From: Pseudomonadota bacterium
GTDB taxonomy: Bacteria > Pseudomonadota > Gammaproteobacteria > Steroidobacterales > Steroidobacteraceae
Assembly: GCA_021850555.1 (NCBI GenBank)
Contig: JAJZLX010000484.1
Coordinates: forward strand, 1-19,688
Direction of reading: 5' to 3'
Length of the DNA stretch: 19,688 nucleotides
Shown: positions 16,631 to 19,688 of the stretch, one piece after another
Numbering within the stretch: the first letter of the stretch is position 1
How the letters are laid out: each line of letters starts with the position of its first letter
Program-made: the position numbers and the translations under genes
The notes under the pieces: model-generated
The model's input: only the letters and a program-made list of their open reading frames with translations
Told to the model about the DNA's origin: nothing
Databases searched by the model: none

Positions 16631-17122
16631 CTACCACGGGCCTTCCAGGGAGGAGGGTCCCGTCCAATCCGACGAGCGCGTGATTCGGGCGTCTGGTCGC
16701 ATCGCGGATGCGGATGCCTGAGGACGCAATGCGAAGAGCGGCATGTTCGCGTCGGTTCCGCGCCGCGCCGCGGATGCTTCAGGCGGATGGAGATGCTGTT
16801 GCGCGTACAATGTCTCAACCGGGTACGTTCGGACGACCTACGGGGCGCGTGTAATCCAGATCGGGCTCCTGGAGGCGCACGAATCCGACGGCATGTCTGA
16901 CTGCTGGATGTCACATCGAACGTGGACAACGCGCAAGGGAGTGCCGGCGTCGCGACGTGTGCGGCAAGGCTGTGGAAGGAACGGCTGCGCCCGAGATCCG
17001 GAATTTCTGATGCCAACGCCAGGAGCGGACCTGGGGAGGTTCGTTGCGGCTTGGCGCCAGGCGGTGAGCCAAGGTGTTGCCTATATTCTCGGTCCCGCGA
17101 TTGCATTGAGAGTCAATCCGGC

Positions 17123-17168
17123 GATAGCGGGATGACGCTATCTCCAGTTTGGCGCGGGACTGCCAAAC
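17123..17168. repeat. Two adjacent perfect hairpins
   Basis: GATAGCG (17123-17129) pairs with CGCTATC (17136-17142), and four bases later GTTTGGC (17147-17153) pairs with GCCAAAC (17162-17168). Both stems are perfect over seven bases with loops of six and eight. They lie in the middle of a gene-free kilobase. The pair could belong to a small RNA, a REP-like element or a mobile-element end. No T-run follows. Confidence 0.4.
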
Positions 17169-17473
17169 GCGATCCGTCCGATCCCATGTCGCTCCGTTCG
17201 GCGTCGTCCCACGGAAGGGCGGCAAGGCGGTCGAGGAGATAAGGATGAGCACGATGAAGCGGCGGGACGAAGTCATCGTCGGGAACAGGGAAAAAGCCGA
17301 TTGAGCCGGGCATGCGCCGCGATGCAGTGCCGGGTCACGAGGATTCCCGGCTGGCGAGTGCAAACCGATTTGCCGATGGCGCGGCAGGAGGAGGCCAAGT
17401 GTGTCCGGAACCGTCAGGGGCGAGCAGAACCGCCCCAGGTACGTTCCGGATTGCATGCCCAATTCCGATACGT

Positions 17474-17483
17474 TAGCATGCTA
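17474..17483. promoter_or_regulatory. 10-bp palindrome in the putative promoter of the second efflux operon
   Basis: TAGCATGCTA is a perfect palindrome 105 bases before the NodT-type gene. Its first six bases, TAGCAT, could be a weak -10 with TTGCAT at 17451-17456 as a weak -35 (17-base spacing), so a protein bound here would cover the promoter. The symmetry beyond ten bases is poor, and no regulator gene lies next to it in the window. Confidence 0.25.
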
Positions 17484-17493
17484 TGTAATCCTC

Positions 17494-17511
17494 GTCCGTC
17501 CGGCGACGGAC
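17494..17511. repeat. Perfect 7-bp hairpin in the leader of the second efflux operon
   Basis: GTCCGTC (17494-17500) pairs with GACGGAC (17505-17511) around CGGC. It lies 77 bases before the NodT-type start, probably inside the 5' leader if the upstream promoter guess is right. No T-run follows, so simple attenuation is not indicated. Confidence 0.35.
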
Positions 17512-17588
17512 AGTAGTAATCTGCGCAAAGGAATACCCATCATCCCCCTTCTGATACACGTGTGGTCGGTGTGCCAGAGGAGCTAGGA

Positions 17589-19178
17589 ATGCTCTCGAAT
17601 TATCGTCACCGGAAAACCGCTGGCGCGCGCGAGCTGCTGCGTGGGCGCCCTGGACCGGGGAAGCACGGCATCAGATCTGCGCTGATGTTGGCCGGCTGCG
17701 GCTGTCTGCTGAGTCTCGCGGGCTGTAGCTTCGCGCCGAGGTATTCCCTGCCGGCACTGCCCACGGACTCGTACACTCGCGCCCCGGCGCCGCGCGCCAC
17801 CGTCAGTGCGGCCGGTCCGGCCGGTCGGGCGCAGCGGTTCGATTACGGGGTCTCGCCGTCGGTCGAGTGGTGGCGGCAGTTTGCTTCGCCAAAACTCGAT
17901 GCCCTGATTCGTCAGGCGTTGGCGAACAATCCCGGACTGGTGCAGGAGCAGGCGCGGCTGCGGGAGGCGCAGGCCGCGATGGCCGCTGCGGCGGGCATTT
18001 TCTACCCGCAGGTGAACGGCGACCTCAGCGCCGCGCGGCAGAAGACGTCCTCGGCCAGTTCCGGCGGCTCTTTCCCTGGCCGGATTTACTCACTGTATTC
18101 CGGCGGGCTCGCCGTTAGCTACTACCCCGACTTCTTTGGCGTCAACCGCTTGGTCTACAAGGGCGAGCAGGCGCTGGTCGACTACCGGCGCTATGAGCTC
18201 GATGCGGCCCGTCTGACGCTGATCGGGAACGTCGCCTCCGCGGCAATCAGCGCAGCTTCGGTGCGCGCGCAAATCGTGGCGACCCGCGCCATCATCGCCC
18301 ATGAAAAGAAACTGCTCGAGCTGACCGAGACGCAATATAGATTCGGTGCCGTGCCGTACTTGAGTGTGCTCACGCAGCGCGGCCAGGTGGCCTCGAGCGA
18401 GGCGAGCCTGCCGTCTCTGGAACAACAATCGGCGGTCTATCGGCATGAACTCGCGATCCTGGTGGGCGAGTTGCCGGCGCAGTGGCGCGATCGTTCGCCA
18501 AGCATGAATGAAGTGCGGCTGCCGGCGCGTGTTCCGGTGAGTCTGCCTTCGACACTGCTGCAGCAGCGTCCGGACATCCGCGCCGCCGAGGCCCAGTTGC
18601 GCTATGCGGACGCCGAAATCGGCGTCGCGGTGGCGCAGATGTATCCGGCCGTGACGCTCACCGCGCAGTTCGGTCAGGAAAGCACCGTGCCCGGGGCTTT
18701 CGTGCATGCCGCGAGCAACATCTGGAGCCTTGCCGGCGATCTGGTTTTTCCGATCTTCGCGGGCGGCACCCTCGAGGCGCAGAAACACGAAGCAGTCGCC
18801 TCGTACGACGCGACGGTCGCGGCTTACCGGCAGACGGTATTGGGCGCCTTCCAGCAGGTTGCCGACGCCCTGCGCGCGCTCGAGCACGATGCCCAGAGGC
18901 TGCGGGCCGAACAGCATTCGCTCGCCGCGAACCGCACGGCGTTGCGCCTGTCCGAGACGAGTTATCGGGAAGGATCGGTCGATTACCTCTCGTTGTTGAC
19001 CGCCGAGGTGCAGTACAACAATGCGCGTCTGAGCTACATACAGGCACAAGCGCAACGCTATCTCGATACCGTAAGCCTGTTCGTCGCTCTCGGCGGGGGC
19101 TGGACTGCGCGGCCGCCGGCCGCTCAGCCGCATCCGGCCGCGAGAAAAGGAAAATCCAGCATGGCTGAGGAGAATTGA
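17589..19178 (+). CDS. NodT/OprM-type outer-membrane efflux lipoprotein
   Basis: A 529-residue outer-membrane channel subunit of a tripartite efflux pump. The N-terminus is long and basic, followed by a hydrophobic core and the lipobox LAGC with the lipid-bearing cysteine at residue 46. The two TolC-family repeats are clear: the first opens with WWRQFASPKLDALIRQALANNPGL and has a YRFGAVPYLSVLTQRGQVASSEASLP turn; the second contains LQQRPDIRAAEAQLRYADAEIGVA, YPAVTLTAQFGQ, PIFAGGTLEAQ and the final SYREGSVDYLSLLTAEVQY. These are signatures of the NodT/OprM branch. The start is set by AGAGGAG at 17576-17582, six bases before ATG 17589. The adaptor gene begins three bases after its stop, so the two form an operon. 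It may also serve the neighbouring RND system whose own channel is broken, which is speculation. Confidence 0.95.
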   Translation: MLSNYRHRKTAGARELLRGRPGPGKHGIRSALMLAGCGCLLSLAGCSFAPRYSLPALPTDSYTRAPAPRATVSAAGPAGRAQRFDYGVSPSVEWWRQFASPKLDALIRQALANNPGLVQEQARLREAQAAMAAAAGIFYPQVNGDLSAARQKTSSASSGGSFPGRIYSLYSGGLAVSYYPDFFGVNRLVYKGEQALVDYRRYELDAARLTLIGNVASAAISAASVRAQIVATRAIIAHEKKLLELTETQYRFGAVPYLSVLTQRGQVASSEASLPSLEQQSAVYRHELAILVGELPAQWRDRSPSMNEVRLPARVPVSLPSTLLQQRPDIRAAEAQLRYADAEIGVAVAQMYPAVTLTAQFGQESTVPGAFVHAASNIWSLAGDLVFPIFAGGTLEAQKHEAVASYDATVAAYRQTVLGAFQQVADALRALEHDAQRLRAEQHSLAANRTALRLSETSYREGSVDYLSLLTAEVQYNNARLSYIQAQAQRYLDTVSLFVALGGGWTARPPAAQPHPAARKGKSSMAEEN

Positions 19179-19181
19179 CCG

Positions 19182-19688
19182 ATGGCGAACTCCGAGCGGC
19201 ACACCGTGCTGCGCACAGTGCTCATCGTTGCGGTGGTGCTTGCGGTGGTCTTCGGCATCAAGCTCTGGGAGAAACATGCCGCGCTGGCAGCCCAGGCTCG
19301 TCACGGTCCCTACGAGGTGAGCGTCTCGGTGGCACCGGTCGTCAAAGTGCCGTGGCGCGCGGAGATTCACATGGTCGCCAGCCTGGTAGCGACCTCCGGC
19401 GTCGATCTCACCCCGCAGCTTCCGGGGCAGGTGACCGGCATTTACTTTCACTCCGGCGAGCACGTGAATAAGGGCCAGCGGCTCGTTCAGCTCGATGATT
19501 CGAACCAGCTGGCAACGCTGGCCGAAGATCGTGCCAATGAAACTCTCGCCAGCATCAATTACCGGCGGGCGCAGCGTCTGTATGCCGCCCGCGCCACGAG
19601 TTTGGCGGCTTTGGATACCGCGCGGGCGGACGAGCAAAGCGCCAAGGCGGCCGTTGCCAACGTTCGCGCGACGCTGGCGAAGCTTGCG
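19182..19688 (+). CDS. RND periplasmic adaptor (membrane-fusion protein), N-terminal part
   Basis: The frame is open from ATG 19182 to the window edge, giving 169 residues of an adaptor that links an RND pump to the outer-membrane channel encoded just upstream. Residues 10-28 are an uncleaved signal anchor or signal peptide (VLRTVLIVAVVLAVVFGI). The first half of a lipoyl domain is clear at about 74-107 (TPQLPGQVTGIYFHSGEHVNKG), followed by the first coiled-coil arm with LASINYRRAQRLYAARATSLAALDTARAD. This differs from the lipoyl-less adaptor of the first RND cluster. GAGGAG at 19167-19172 precedes the ATG by nine bases and lies inside the end of the NodT-type gene. The pump gene should follow outside the window; a drug- or solvent-type rather than metal-type pump is the likelier partner. 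Confidence 0.93.
   Translation, partial: MANSERHTVLRTVLIVAVVLAVVFGIKLWEKHAALAAQARHGPYEVSVSVAPVVKVPWRAEIHMVASLVATSGVDLTPQLPGQVTGIYFHSGEHVNKGQRLVQLDDSNQLATLAEDRANETLASINYRRAQRLYAARATSLAALDTARADEQSAKAAVANVRATLAKLA

Larger units (their letters stand above)
16589..17588. other. One-kilobase intergenic region with hairpins but no recognisable gene
   Basis: The region separates the start of the protease gene (minus) from the second efflux operon (plus), so it should carry both promoters. Frames of 130-230 codons are open on both strands, but the translations are arginine/serine/proline-rich and match no family, so I regard them as non-coding. It holds a hairpin at 16603-16630, two adjacent perfect hairpins at 17123-17168, a 10-bp palindrome at 17474-17483 and a hairpin at 17494-17511. 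A 19-codon frame at 17245-17304 with GAGGAG at 17233-17238 has a good ribosome site, but nothing else supports it. Confidence 0.5.

Noticed and set aside
15383..16900. Plus-strand frame of 505 codons opposite the protease gene
   Set aside because: Antisense to the tricorn-like gene, composition typical of a shadow frame, no motif.
17245..17304. 19-codon plus-strand ORF with GAGGAG six bases upstream
   Set aside because: Good ribosome site, but too short to judge and nothing in the product or context supports it.
16911..17462. Minus-strand frame of 183 codons in the gene-free kilobase
   Set aside because: No ribosome site, no domain and composition unlike the real proteins of the window.
18090..19637. 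Minus-strand frame of 515 codons opposite the NodT-type and adaptor genes
   Set aside because: Antisense shadow of two clearly real genes; no domain seen.
1..19688. CRISPR arrays, tRNA or rRNA genes, prophage or integron signatures
   Set aside because: No regularly spaced repeats, no tRNA-like cloverleaf or rRNA segment, and no integrase or phage structural gene was recognised on either strand.

Overview
The window is GC-rich DNA with a chromosomal look. Its gene content is Gram-negative: lipoprotein outer-membrane factors, RND pumps, a CusRS-like two-component pair and a secreted tricorn-type protease. A gammaproteobacterium or close relative is the best guess, but this is inference from gene content only; there is no rRNA or tRNA in the window to settle it.

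Layout. (1) 1-363, minus: the N-terminal part of a membrane protein that runs off the left edge (DUF1499-like). (2) 364-1006: no convincing gene. (3) 1007-1372, plus: a DUF488/YeaO-family protein, convergent with (4) 1432-3222, minus: a CLC anion channel/transporter with two C-terminal CBS domains. (5) 3307-3765, plus: a MarR regulator divergent from the CLC gene. The 84-bp gap between them holds a perfect 21-bp palindrome, the best regulatory site in the window. (6) 4201-11834, plus: a compact heavy-metal-type RND cluster: response regulator, sensor kinase, outer-membrane factor, short periplasmic adaptor and RND pump. The outer-membrane-factor gene is broken by a frameshift and an apparent internal deletion. 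The adaptor lacks the usual lipoyl domain. The pump is of the heavy-metal-efflux type but lacks the methionines that bind Cu(I)/Ag(I) in CusA. (7) 11835-12519: mostly non-coding, with a strong hairpin and perhaps a decayed transposase fragment. (8) 12520-13161, plus: a histidine-rich secreted protein of unknown function. (9) 13253-16588, minus: a secreted tricorn-like S41 peptidase of 1111 residues, convergent with (8). (10) 16589-17588: about 1 kb without a recognisable gene but with several perfect hairpins and a palindrome. (11) 17589 to the right edge, plus: a second efflux operon that starts with a NodT/OprM-type outer-membrane lipoprotein and the first 169 residues of a conventional RND periplasmic adaptor; a pump gene is expected just outside the window.

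How the genes fit together. The two-component pair probably senses a periplasmic cation and controls the RND genes directly downstream. Because that system's own outer-membrane factor looks inactivated, the pump may be non-functional or may borrow another channel, for which the NodT protein 6 kb away is a candidate. The MarR protein probably controls itself and the CLC gene from the shared palindrome. No CRISPR array, phage, integron or intact insertion sequence was seen. I found no clearly new multi-gene system. The most unusual points are the broken outer-membrane factor beside a lipoyl-less adaptor, the substituted metal-site residues in the pump, the small ORF that overlaps the response-regulator start, and the MarR/CLC operator.
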